This document shows, piece by piece, positions 56,932 to 64,000 of a stretch of DNA of 64,000 nucleotides. The translations under genes were made by a program, and so were the position numbers. The first letter of the stretch is position 1, and the number at the start of each line of letters is the position of its first letter. Below the pieces are notes generated by a model. That model had not been told where the DNA came from. It saw nothing but the letters and a program-made list of their open reading frames with translations, and did not search any database. Source of the stretch: an uncultured Prevotella sp. (GTDB lineage Bacteria > Bacteroidota > Bacteroidia > Bacteroidales > Bacteroidaceae); NCBI GenBank assembly GCA_946415245.1, contig CAMKRS010000002.1, positions 124,001 through 188,000 of the forward strand. The letters are read 5' to 3'.

Positions 56932-58307
56932 CCTTCTTTCAATTCCAAATGCATCCGCTTCCCTGTCACGGGATGGTCGAAGGCAATAGCCTGCGCCTGC
57001 AAATAAAGCCGGTCCGCTTTCCTCCCATACAACTCATCCCCCACAATCGGACATCCCAGTCCCTCTTGATGCGCACAATGCACCCTCAACTGATGCGTCC
57101 GCCCCGTATGCGGCCATAACGCCACCAATGTGTAACAGGGGGACGGTTCTTTTGTTACATCGCCGGTGTAACAAAAGAACCGTCCCCCTGTTACACTCGT
57201 CAACGTCCGATATTCTGTGATGGCTCGTTTTCCGTGCACTAAGTCAACTATCTGCAGCGGCCGATTCAACGGATCACTGCTCAGCGGCAAATCAATGACA
57301 CCATGCTCTTTCTGAGGCTCGCCCTCCACCACAGCAAGGTATTTCTTCTTCACAGTCCGCGCCTCAAACTGCGCCTGCAACTGATGATAGGCCTCCTCCG
57401 TCTTCGCCACCAAAAGAAGACCCGATGTCTGCATATCCAACCGGTGTACAACCATCGCACCCGGCCATTTCTCTTGCGCCCATGTCGCCACAGAATACTC
57501 GCCGATCTTTCCCGGCATGCTCAACAGTCCCGACGGCTTGTCAACCACCGCCATCACCTCGTCTTCCCAAACGATACTGGGCACCTGATGCTGATACCCT
57601 ACCTCCTCAGGATTGGGGTCGACATCCAACCCCTGCAACATCCACGCCAGCACGGGCTTACACTTGCCACTACAAGCGGGATAGAACTGTCCATGATGAC
57701 GGATCAGACTCTTCGGACTCTCTCCCCACCAGAACTCGGCCATACAAATAGGCTTCAAGTCATGCTGATAGGCATACTGCAACAGCTTCGGCGCACAACA
57801 GTCGCCCGTACCGCCCGGTGGTAAGGGATATTTCTCGCGGAGCCGGGGCGCGCTATGATAATCCTGCCAGATCTCCACCAAATCCTTTACCTCACCCCTC
57901 GCATTCAGCATCCGATACTGACGAAAGAGCCACAACTGCAAATCCTGCGACATTTCCTTATGCTCCGCCGACTGCATAATCTCACGCTCTCTGGTCTTGA
58001 AATAACCATCCGGCTGTTGGGCATCATACACCGGTGGTACAAAGTACTCCCAGTCATTCCGTCCCTCTAACAACCCCGAATACGCCGCCAGAAACCCGTA
58101 GGCACTCCTGTCTCCTGACTCCTGACTCCTGTCTCCTTCCTCTACCACCAACACCCCGAACATCTTTCCCTCTTTGGGTCCGATTCTCTCAATCTCCTTC
58201 TTCACCTCCTCCGCTGCCTTCAAACACAACGGATGGGGCTCATAACAGAACGGATACGTAAACCGCTCCGGCTTCGGGATATCAGATGACAGCGGATGAA
58301 TCCTCAC
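56925..58307 (-). CDS. RluA-family pseudouridine synthase with N-terminal extension and repeat insertions
   Basis: 460 residues from a GTG at 58307, inside a heptamer array. Residues about 215-460 form the RluA domain with catalytic Asp in VVHRLDMQTSGLLLVA and the PHTGRTHQLRVH motif. The first 210 residues are an extension seen in Bacteroidota RluA-like proteins. A heptamer array codes GDRSQESGDRS near residue 60. A 65-bp palindrome (57131-57195) codes about 21 extra residues, near residues 372-393, between EYRTLTS and YTLVALWPHTG, which adjoin in normal RluA proteins. It modifies uridines in rRNA or tRNA; the target is unknown. Confidence 0.88.
   Translation of the reverse strand: MRIHPLSSDIPKPERFTYPFCYEPHPLCLKAAEEVKKEIERIGPKEGKMFGVLVVEEGDRSQESGDRSAYGFLAAYSGLLEGRNDWEYFVPPVYDAQQPDGYFKTREREIMQSAEHKEMSQDLQLWLFRQYRMLNARGEVKDLVEIWQDYHSAPRLREKYPLPPGGTGDCCAPKLLQYAYQHDLKPICMAEFWWGESPKSLIRHHGQFYPACSGKCKPVLAWMLQGLDVDPNPEEVGYQHQVPSIVWEDEVMAVVDKPSGLLSMPGKIGEYSVATWAQEKWPGAMVVHRLDMQTSGLLLVAKTEEAYHQLQAQFEARTVKKKYLAVVEGEPQKEHGVIDLPLSSDPLNRPLQIVDLVHGKRAITEYRTLTSVTGGRFFCYTGDVTKEPSPCYTLVALWPHTGRTHQLRVHCAHQEGLGCPIVGDELYGRKADRLYLQAQAIAFDHPVTGKRMHLELKEGF
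57131..57195. repeat. 65-bp perfect palindromic element inside the rluA-like gene
   Basis: Two 29-bp arms, perfectly complementary (57131-57159 and 57167-57195), surround a 7-bp centre. Each arm is itself bounded by TGTAACA and TGTTACA. The reading frame of the host gene passes through without a stop. Confidence 0.95.
58106..58137 (-). repeat. Heptamer array TCCTGTC/TCCTGAC x4 inside the rluA-like gene
   Basis: Four units plus four bases; codes GDRSQESGDRS in frame on the minus strand. The same unit family lies in the sensor gene at 53322. Confidence 0.9.
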
Positions 58308-58323
58308 TATTCACTATTCACTA
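58304..58323. repeat. Heptamer array TCACTAT x3
   Basis: Three units hold both the GTG start of the rluA-like gene (58305-58307) and the stop codon of pdxY (58321-58323). Confidence 0.9.
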
Positions 58324-59133
58324 CAAAAGATCCAAGCACTTCTCCACAGGAATACCCCTGTTCTTATCCTCCGTATCGCGATAACGGTCAATCATACGGA
58401 ACACAGTATCCATCGCTGTACGGGTAGAGACCTTCAACGACTCCCCATTCAACAAATGACCGATCAACACCGCCGAGAAGATATCACCGGTGCCATGAAA
58501 CAGTCCCGGTATCTCATGATATTCCAGATGGAAATAGCTGCCGTCGAAATGATTATAGGCGGCCACGGCATTCTGGCCGTCAATCTTACAACTCGTGATA
58601 ATCACCGACTGACAACCAATCCCACGCAACTTGTCGAGCAACGCCTTGGTCTCCTCCCACGTGATACCCTCCATATGAATCGGCGTATCCGTCAGATAAC
58701 AGGCCTCGGTATAGTTCGGGAAGGTCAGATGGGCCACACTCACCATCTCACGCATCAGCTCTACCTGACGCTGGGTGACACCATTATACAACCGACCGCC
58801 ATCACCGAGGATGGGGTCTACAAAGACGATCGTTCCCTGAGCACTCTGTTCCTTGCAGTAGCCTGCCACCAACTTGGCCTGTTCATCGCTGAACATCAGA
58901 CCCGTACAGATGGCGTCAAACGAAAAACCGAGCTCTTTCCACACGGGCAACGTACCCCGGATATACTCAGTAGTATCCTGGATATTGAATTTCCCGTAGT
59001 CTAGTGTGTTGGACACGAGCGCCGTGGGCAGACTATAAGTAGGAATACCCAGATAAGACAGGATAGGCAGCATCGCCACCATGCCTACCTTACTATACCC
59101 CACAACGTCGTTAATCAATAATATCTGTTTCAT
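58321..59133 (-). CDS. pdxY: Pyridoxamine/pyridoxal kinase
   Basis: 270 residues from the ATG at 59133 (MKQILLINDVVGYSKVGMVA); the frame opens earlier, at 59172, but those codons precede the promoter. The ribokinase-type signature FHGTGDIFSAVLIGHLLNGE carries the catalytic Asp, and FVDPILGDGGRLYNG is typical of pyridoxal kinases. It makes pyridoxal phosphate by salvage. The promoter -7 box ends only 9 bp before the start, so the message is nearly leaderless. The assignment between pdxY and pdxK is by overall similarity; PdxY is likelier. Confidence 0.88.
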   Translation of the reverse strand: MKQILLINDVVGYSKVGMVAMLPILSYLGIPTYSLPTALVSNTLDYGKFNIQDTTEYIRGTLPVWKELGFSFDAICTGLMFSDEQAKLVAGYCKEQSAQGTIVFVDPILGDGGRLYNGVTQRQVELMREMVSVAHLTFPNYTEACYLTDTPIHMEGITWEETKALLDKLRGIGCQSVIITSCKIDGQNAVAAYNHFDGSYFHLEYHEIPGLFHGTGDIFSAVLIGHLLNGESLKVSTRTAMDTVFRMIDRYRDTEDKNRGIPVEKCLDLL

Positions 59134-59141
59134 CTCGGCTG

Positions 59142-59173
59142 CAAAGATAGTGCAAATCGAGCGAAATACCAAA
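59142..59173 (-). promoter_or_regulatory. pdxY promoter
   Basis: TATCTTTG (59142-59149) and TTTG (59170-59173) on the minus strand are 20 bp apart. Transcription should begin within a few bases of the ATG at 59133. Confidence 0.75.
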
Positions 59174-59239
59174 TATATTTGGATATTTCCGAGATGCAGC
59201 CTATCTTCGACGAAGTCAAAGGTACAAAAAAAAGAGAAT

Positions 59240-59269
59240 TATTCACTAATCATTATTCACTATTCACTA
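59240..59269. repeat. Heptamer array TATTCAC x4 +2
   Basis: Exactly 30 bp (second unit TAATCAT), just upstream of the helicase promoter box. Confidence 0.9.
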
Positions 59270-59277
59270 AAAAATCG

Positions 59278-59285
59278 TACCTTTG
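59278..59285 (+). promoter_or_regulatory. Promoter -7 box of the helicase gene
   Basis: TACCTTTG ends 9 bp before the ATG at 59295, so transcription should start about at the start codon. No -33 TTTG is evident. Confidence 0.55.
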
Positions 59286-59294
59286 CAGTCGATT

Positions 59295-61235
59295 ATGTCG
59301 ACGGTGATTCAAGCACTCCAACAACAGCGCCTGCTCCTCCAGATGGAATACGCTGCTGAGAAAGAAACCTACCGCAAACAGACCGAATCCATGGGTCTGC
59401 AGCGGCAGATCAAGCGCGGCGATGTCTGGTTCCCCCTCAAACCGGGCAAGACCTACTACAACTCCCTCAACCAACTTGTCATCGAACTCTTCCGCCAACC
59501 CGACGACAACGACATCGAACACAATTTCGAATTCGGCCGCCCCGTAACCTTCTTCACGACTCAGACTAATCAGAGTTCTCGGAGTAATCAGAGTCCTCAG
59601 ATTAAATACTTTCCCTTCACTGCCACGGTGAGCTTTGTCGATGGCGACCGCATGGTCGTCGCCCTTCCCGACAACGCCCCTCTCGTCGACCTCCAGACCG
59701 CCGAAAACCTCGGCATCCAACTCTTCTTCGACGAAACCTCCTACCGCACGATGTTCGAGGCCCTCGACCGCGTCATCCGTTCCAAAGGCCGCTTGGGCTA
59801 CCTCCGCGACCTCTTCTATACCCCCGCCATGAAGGCCGAGTCCTTCACCTTCTCCCCCCTGCACTTCCCCTACTTAAATAGCACCCAGGAGGATGCGGTG
59901 AATAAAGTCCTCCGCGCCAAAGACGTTGCCATTGTCCACGGCCCTCCCGGCACCGGCAAGACCACGACCCTCGTCGAGGCCATTTACGAGACCCTCCGCC
60001 GCGAAAACCAAGTCCTGGTCTGTGCCCAAAGCAACATGGCCGTCGACTGGATCTCGGAAAAACTCGTCGACCGTGGCATCAACGTTCTCCGCATCGGCAA
60101 CCCTACCCGCGTCAACGATAAGATGCTCTCCTTCACCTACGAGCGGCGCTTCGAGGCACACCCCGACTACACCCTCCTCTGGAGCATCCGCAAGGCCATT
60201 CGCGACCTCCGCTCCCACCGCAAACGGGGCAGCGACAGCTACCACCAGAAACTGGAACGCCTCAAAGAACGTGCCACCGAACTGGAGGTCCGCATCAATG
60301 CCCAACTCTTCGGCGAGGCCCGTGTCATCGCCTGTACCCTCGTGGGTTCGGCCAACCGCCTGCTCGAAGGTCAGAAATTCGGCACCCTCTTCATCGACGA
60401 GGCGGCACAGGCCCTCGAAGCAGCCTGCTGGATCCCCATCCGTCGGGTGTCCCGCGTCATCTTCGCCGGCGACCACTGCCAACTGCCCCCCACCATCAAG
60501 AGTTTCGCAGCCCTCAAAGCAGGCCTTGGCAAGACGCTCATGGAACGCATCGTGGAAAACCACCCCGAAACAGTCACCCTCCTCAAAATGCAATACCGCA
60601 TGAACGACGAGATCATGCGTTTCTCCTCCGACTGGTTCTATGGCAACCAAGTCGAATCGGCCCCCGAAGTGAAATACCGCTCCATCCTCGACCTCGACAT
60701 CCCCATGACCTGGATCGACACCAGCGCCTTCCAACTCCCCTCGGAGGCGGCAGCAAACTCTTCACTCTTCACTCTTCACTCTTCACTCTTCAAAGAGGAG
60801 TTCGTCGGCGAATCCTTCGGCCGCATCAACAAGGCCGAGGCCGAACTCACCCTCCTCGCCCTCGAACAGTATTTTAAGAAAATCGGCAAAGCCCGCATCC
60901 TCGACGAACGCCTCGACGTGGGCGTCATCTCCCCCTACCGCGCCCAGGTGCAATACCTCCGCCGTCTTTTCAAGAAACGCGAATTCTTCAAACCTTACCG
61001 CCACCTCATCAGCGTCAACACCGTCGACGGCTTCCAGGGCCAGGAACGTGACATCATCCTCATCTCCCTCGTCCGTGCCAACGACGAAGGACAGATCGGT
61101 TTCCTGCGCGACCTCCGACGCATGAACGTGGCCATCACACGCGCCCGCATGAAACTCATCATCCTCGGCGATGCCTCCACCATGACGCGCCATCCGTTCT
61201 ACAAAAAACTCTACGAATACATCGACGCTCTCTGA
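59295..61235 (+). CDS. SF1 (Upf1/IGHMBP2-like) DNA/RNA helicase
   Basis: 646 residues from the ATG at 59295; a TTG start at 59283 is excluded because it overlaps the promoter box. Motif I GPPGTGKTTTLVEAI, motif II FIDEAAQALEAACW, QYRMNDEIMRFSSDWFYG, TVDGFQGQERDIILISLVRAN and RRMNVAITRARMKLIILGD define an SF1B helicase with AAA_11/AAA_12 halves. An 18-bp-period repeat codes TQTNQSSRSNQSPQ at residue about 90, and a TCTTCAC array codes NSSLFTLHSSLF at about residue 490. It should unwind nucleic acid with 5' to 3' polarity. Confidence 0.9.
   Translation: MSTVIQALQQQRLLLQMEYAAEKETYRKQTESMGLQRQIKRGDVWFPLKPGKTYYNSLNQLVIELFRQPDDNDIEHNFEFGRPVTFFTTQTNQSSRSNQSPQIKYFPFTATVSFVDGDRMVVALPDNAPLVDLQTAENLGIQLFFDETSYRTMFEALDRVIRSKGRLGYLRDLFYTPAMKAESFTFSPLHFPYLNSTQEDAVNKVLRAKDVAIVHGPPGTGKTTTLVEAIYETLRRENQVLVCAQSNMAVDWISEKLVDRGINVLRIGNPTRVNDKMLSFTYERRFEAHPDYTLLWSIRKAIRDLRSHRKRGSDSYHQKLERLKERATELEVRINAQLFGEARVIACTLVGSANRLLEGQKFGTLFIDEAAQALEAACWIPIRRVSRVIFAGDHCQLPPTIKSFAALKAGLGKTLMERIVENHPETVTLLKMQYRMNDEIMRFSSDWFYGNQVESAPEVKYRSILDLDIPMTWIDTSAFQLPSEAAANSSLFTLHSSLFKEEFVGESFGRINKAEAELTLLALEQYFKKIGKARILDERLDVGVISPYRAQVQYLRRLFKKREFFKPYRHLISVNTVDGFQGQERDIILISLVRANDEGQIGFLRDLRRMNVAITRARMKLIILGDASTMTRHPFYKKLYEYIDAL
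59559..59601 (+). repeat. Irregular 18-bp-period repeat inside the helicase gene
   Basis: TAATCAGAGTTCTC (59567-59580) and TAATCAGAGTCCTC (59585-59598) repeat at 18 bp, preceded by a related half unit; read in frame as NQSSRSNQSPQ. Confidence 0.8.
60759..60790 (+). repeat. Heptamer array TCTTCAC x4.5 inside the helicase gene
   Basis: The same unit as in purL and dsbD; codes SSLFTLHSSLF in frame. Confidence 0.95.
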
Positions 61236-61284
61236 ATAATCGTTAAAATGCGAAGAAAACTGAACGTCATCACAGGTTTTTTTG

Positions 61285-61292
61285 TAACTTTG
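61285..61292 (+). promoter_or_regulatory. Promoter -7 box of the GNAT gene, leaderless arrangement
   Basis: TAACTTTG ends 5 bp before the ATG at 61298. Transcription should begin at or next to the start codon. Confidence 0.6.
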
Positions 61293-61297
61293 CACCA

Positions 61298-62428
61298 ATG
61301 ATCAAGATCAAACGCGTTGAAACGAAACGGGAACTGAAACAGTTCATCCAGTTTTACTACGACCTCTATCGCAATAACGATTGTGCCGTACCATACCTCT
61401 TTTCCGATGAGATGGCTACGCTCCGCCGGGATAAAAACCCCTCGTTCGAATGCTGCGAGGCGGAGTATTTCATGGCCTTCAAAGACGGACAGATGGTGGG
61501 GCGCGTGGCGGCCATCATCAACCGCCGTGCCAATGAGCGATGGAACCGCAAGGCCGTCCGCTTCGGATGGTTCGACTTCATCGACGACCCCGAAGTATCC
61601 ACCGCCCTGCTGAAATCGGTCGAAGACTGGGGAAAGGCCAGAGGCATGAACGAGATAGCCGGACCGCTGGGATTCATCGACACCGACCGCGAAGGCATGC
61701 TCATCGAGGGCTTCGACCAACTCTCCACCATGTACATCAACTACAACGCCCCCTATTACTCCCAACACATGGAACAGATACCTGGTTTCCAAAAAGACAA
61801 CGACTATGTGGAGTGTAAGGTGAAAGTACCGGAGGTGGTACCCGAGAAGTTTGCCAAACTGACGGAGATGGTGCGCAAGCGTTACGGATTAAGCGTACAT
61901 AAGTTCACGCGTCATGAACTGATCCAGGAGGGTTACGGCCAGAAGGTCTTCGACCTGCTGAATGCCACCTACAAAGACCTCTATGGCTTCAGCCAACTCT
62001 CACAGAAACAGATCGACAAACTGGTCAATGACTATATCAAGATTGCCGACCTCAACCTCGTTACCGCCATCATGGACGGCGATAAGATGGTGGGCTTCGG
62101 CATCACCTTCCCCTCGTTCTCGGAGGCACTCCGAAAGACCAACGACGGTCGCTTCCTGCCCTTCGGCTGGTGGCACCTGTTGAAGATCCTGAAATGGCAC
62201 AAGACCGACACCGTCGACCTCCTGCTCATCGGCGTCCTGCCCGAATACCGCAACAAGGGGGCCAACGCCCTGATCTTCGACGACCTCATCCGTCAGTTCC
62301 AGGCCTACAACTTCAAATGGGCCATCACAGGTCCGCAGATGGAGTCCAACGAAGGTGTCCTCTCTCAGTGGCAATACCTCGATTCCACTATCATCCGCCG
62401 CCACCGCTGCTACAAAAAAGAATTGTAA
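61298..62428 (+). CDS. GNAT-family acetyltransferase-like protein
   Basis: 376 residues, cytoplasmic. The second half carries LLLIGVLPEYRNKGANALIFDDLIRQ, a GNAT acetyl-CoA-binding motif (V-x-P-x-x-R-x-x-G). The first half (FIQFYYDLYRNNDCAVPYLFSDE, EIAGPLGFIDTDREGMLIEGFD) is a GNAT-like fold in many Bacteroidota proteins of unknown substrate. The ATG at 61298 is fixed by a promoter box 5 bp upstream. The stop codon is inside a TTGTAAA repeat array. Confidence 0.8.
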   Translation: MIKIKRVETKRELKQFIQFYYDLYRNNDCAVPYLFSDEMATLRRDKNPSFECCEAEYFMAFKDGQMVGRVAAIINRRANERWNRKAVRFGWFDFIDDPEVSTALLKSVEDWGKARGMNEIAGPLGFIDTDREGMLIEGFDQLSTMYINYNAPYYSQHMEQIPGFQKDNDYVECKVKVPEVVPEKFAKLTEMVRKRYGLSVHKFTRHELIQEGYGQKVFDLLNATYKDLYGFSQLSQKQIDKLVNDYIKIADLNLVTAIMDGDKMVGFGITFPSFSEALRKTNDGRFLPFGWWHLLKILKWHKTDTVDLLLIGVLPEYRNKGANALIFDDLIRQFQAYNFKWAITGPQMESNEGVLSQWQYLDSTIIRRHRCYKKEL

Positions 62429-62471
62429 ATTGTCAAATCAATTGTAAAATTGTAAATTGTCAAATTGTAAA
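62421..62471. repeat. Tandem array of AATTGTAAA/TTGTCAAA units
   Basis: About six irregular 8-9 bp units hold the stop codon of the GNAT gene and end in the ATG of mgtC. Confidence 0.8.
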
Positions 62472-62932
62472 TGGAAAATATGGACATGACTTGGGAATTT
62501 ATCTTGCGCATCTTCGTGGCAGCCCTCCTGGGCGGTGCCATCGGATTGGAGCGTGAGTACCGTTCGAAGGAAGCCGGCATGCGTACCCACTTCCTCGTAG
62601 CCTTAGGCTCTGCCTTGTTTATGATCGTCTCTGCCTACGGCTTCGAAGGAGCCATGCATACCCCCGAACACCGCTGGGACGTGTCGCGCGTGGCCGCTCA
62701 GGTGGTATCGGGCATCGGTTTCATCGGCGCAGGCACCATCATCTTCCATAAGAGCGAGAATGTGGTTCGCGGACTGACCACAGCCGCCGGTCTCTGGGTG
62801 ACAGCGGCCATCGGTCTGGCCTGCGGAGGTGGACTCTACGTCCTCTCGGCAGCTGCCACCTTCCTCGTACTCGTAGGACTCGAAGCCTTCAACTACTTCC
62901 TCAAGAAATTCGACAAGCATCGCACCACTTAG
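62471..62932 (+). CDS. MgtC/SapB family membrane protein
   Basis: 153 residues with four hydrophobic segments. RIFVAALLGGAIGLEREYRSKEAGMRTH is the MgtC signature with the Arg-Glu pair, and TTAAGLWVTAAIGLACGGG forms the later helices. Family members affect magnesium homeostasis and ATP synthase activity. The start ATG is formed by the end of a repeat array, and the next gene begins 3 bp after its stop. Confidence 0.92.
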   Translation: MENMDMTWEFILRIFVAALLGGAIGLEREYRSKEAGMRTHFLVALGSALFMIVSAYGFEGAMHTPEHRWDVSRVAAQVVSGIGFIGAGTIIFHKSENVVRGLTTAAGLWVTAAIGLACGGGLYVLSAAATFLVLVGLEAFNYFLKKFDKHRTT

Positions 62933-62935
62933 GTT

Positions 62936-64000
62936 ATGAAAAAAAACATATTGTCTTTATGGGCACTGCTACTCACACTGGTAGTCAATGCCCAGATGAT
63001 GAACCCTGTCCATTTCACCTCACAACTCAAAACCGGTAAAGGGGCAGAGGCAGAGATCATCTTCCACGCCACGATAGATCAGGGCTGGCACGTCTATTCC
63101 ACCGACATCGGCGACAATGGTCCCATCGAGGCCTCCTTCAACGTCACAAAGATGGAGGGAGCCGAACTCGTCGGCAAACTCACCCCGAGGGGCAACGTCA
63201 TCAAGAAGATGGACAAAGTATTCAACATGGAGTTGAAATACTTCGAAAACAAGGCCACCTTCGTCCAGAAGATCCGCTTCACCAAACCGGATTACGACAT
63301 CGACTGCTACCTCGAATACGGCACCTGCAGCGACGAAAGCTGCCTTCCCCCCTCCGAAGCCGCTTTCAAACAGTCCGGCAAAAGTCCCACGGAGATAGTG
63401 AATAGTGAACAGTTAATAGTGAATAGTAAAAATGGAGATGAGAAGGCTGAAAAAGAGGAAACACCCCCTACAGAGACCATCGCGACTGTCCCATCCGACA
63501 CCACGACTTCAGACACTGCAGCGGTAGCAAATTCTTCACTCTTCACTCTTCACTCTTCACTCTTCACTCTTCACTCTTCACTCGACACCGCCCTCTGGTC
63601 CCCCGTCACCTCGGAATTGCAGACCTTCGCCTCCTCCTCCGACCTCGCCTCCCACTCCCTCCTCTGGCTCCTCCTTATGGGCTTTGTAGGAGGTCTGCTG
63701 GCTGTCTGCATGCCCTGCATCTGGCCCATCATCCCCATGACCGTCAGCTTCTTCCTGAAACGCGCCAAAAACGACAAGAAAAGAGGCATCCGCGAGGCCT
63801 TCACCTACGGTCTGTCCATCATCGTCATCTATCTGGGCTTAGGTCTGCTCGTGACAGCCCTCTTCGGCTCCGACACCCTCAACGCCATGTCGACAAATGC
63901 GGTGTTCAACATCTTCATCTTCCTGTTGCTCATCGTCTTCGCCCTCTCCTTCTTCGGCTGGTTTGAAATCCGCCTCCCCGACTCCTGGGCCAACGCCGTC
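62936..64000 (+). CDS. dsbD: DsbD-like thiol:disulfide interchange protein, 3' end outside the window
   Basis: 355 residues are visible; the frame is open at the window end. A signal peptide (MKKNILSLWALLLTLVVNAQ) is followed by the DsbD alpha domain (YLEYGTCSDESCLPPSEAAF, with its Cys pair), a linker and the start of the membrane domain, whose CMPCIWPIIPMTVSFFLK holds the transport Cys residues Cys258 and Cys261. It passes electrons from the cytoplasm to periplasmic proteins. The linker contains two different heptamer arrays read in frame, one four units long and one seven. Confidence 0.9.
   Translation, partial: MKKNILSLWALLLTLVVNAQMMNPVHFTSQLKTGKGAEAEIIFHATIDQGWHVYSTDIGDNGPIEASFNVTKMEGAELVGKLTPRGNVIKKMDKVFNMELKYFENKATFVQKIRFTKPDYDIDCYLEYGTCSDESCLPPSEAAFKQSGKSPTEIVNSEQLIVNSKNGDEKAEKEETPPTETIATVPSDTTTSDTAAVANSSLFTLHSSLFTLHSSLDTALWSPVTSELQTFASSSDLASHSLLWLLLMGFVGGLLAVCMPCIWPIIPMTVSFFLKRAKNDKKRGIREAFTYGLSIIVIYLGLGLLVTALFGSDTLNAMSTNAVFNIFIFLLLIVFALSFFGWFEIRLPDSWANAV
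63398..63427 (+). repeat. Heptamer array GTGAATA x4 +2 inside dsbD
   Basis: Exactly 30 bp, units GTGAATA, GTGAACA, GTTAATA, GTGAATA. The C in unit two changes a would-be TAG to CAG, so the frame stays open (IVNSEQLIVNSK). Confidence 0.95.
63533..63583 (+). repeat. Heptamer array TCTTCAC x7 +2 inside dsbD
   Basis: Seven perfect units plus two bases (51 bp), three units (21 bp) longer than the purL arrays, so the frame is kept; codes SSLFTLHSSLFTLHSSL. Confidence 0.97.

Overview
The window looks like chromosomal DNA of a Bacteroidota species close to Prevotella. The evidence is a SusC/SusD outer-membrane pair, a Y_Y_Y-type sensor with an AraC DNA-binding domain, GH115 and GH43 glycosidases, many lipoproteins, promoters of the TTTG-N20-TAnnTTTG type, and no Shine-Dalgarno-like leaders. 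Names rest on motifs and family knowledge; no database search was run.

Layout. 1-8.3 kb (+, visibly AT-richer): an operon of a vWA-like membrane protein (cut by the window edge), a 921-aa tubulin/FtsZ-like GTPase, a 1174-aa membrane protein with an embedded papain-like protease, and a small lipoprotein. I recognise no named system here, and it is the best candidate for an undescribed one. 8.3-16.5 kb (-): a patatin-like lipoprotein, further lipoproteins, a WG-repeat membrane protein, a ClpX-like AAA+ protein with altered loops, and a CbbX/SpoVK-like AAA+ protein. 16.7-22.2 kb (-): RNase R followed by two Cache-HAMP sensors; one is a full histidine kinase and the other has lost its phospho-acceptor histidine and ATPase domain. 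22.4-26.8 kb: an epimerase, a PAP2 phosphatase, GreA (with a terminator inside its leader), a HIT protein, mannose-1-phosphate guanylyltransferase and tRNA-Leu(CAA). 26.9-33.7 kb (-): a secreted repeat protein, a GH115 alpha-glucuronidase, a GH43 domain fused to a PagL-like barrel, and an OmpA-like lipoprotein. 33.9-41.5 kb (+): M1 aminopeptidase, PurL and a paired short chromate transporter. 41.5-54.5 kb (-): a polysaccharide utilisation locus, probably for arabinan: regulator, SusC, SusD, surface glycan-binding lipoprotein and two GH43 enzymes. 54.7-64 kb: an Fe-S scaffold plus GGGtGRT protein pair, a Dabb protein, an RluA-type pseudouridine synthase, a pyridoxamine kinase, an SF1 helicase, a GNAT protein, MgtC and DsbD (cut by the window edge).

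A second layer runs over about 18.6-63.6 kb: short tandem arrays of 7-bp (sometimes 8-bp) units, often exactly four units plus two bases (30 or 34 bp). Unit sequence varies from array to array, but the architecture is constant. They sit between genes, where they supply start codons, stop codons and hairpins, and also in frame inside PurL, DsbD, a helicase, RluA, a GH43 enzyme, the AraC-type sensor and the signal peptides of SusD and the glycan-binding lipoprotein. Two palindromic elements are likewise read in frame, in rluA and purL. I consider this the most unusual signal in the window.
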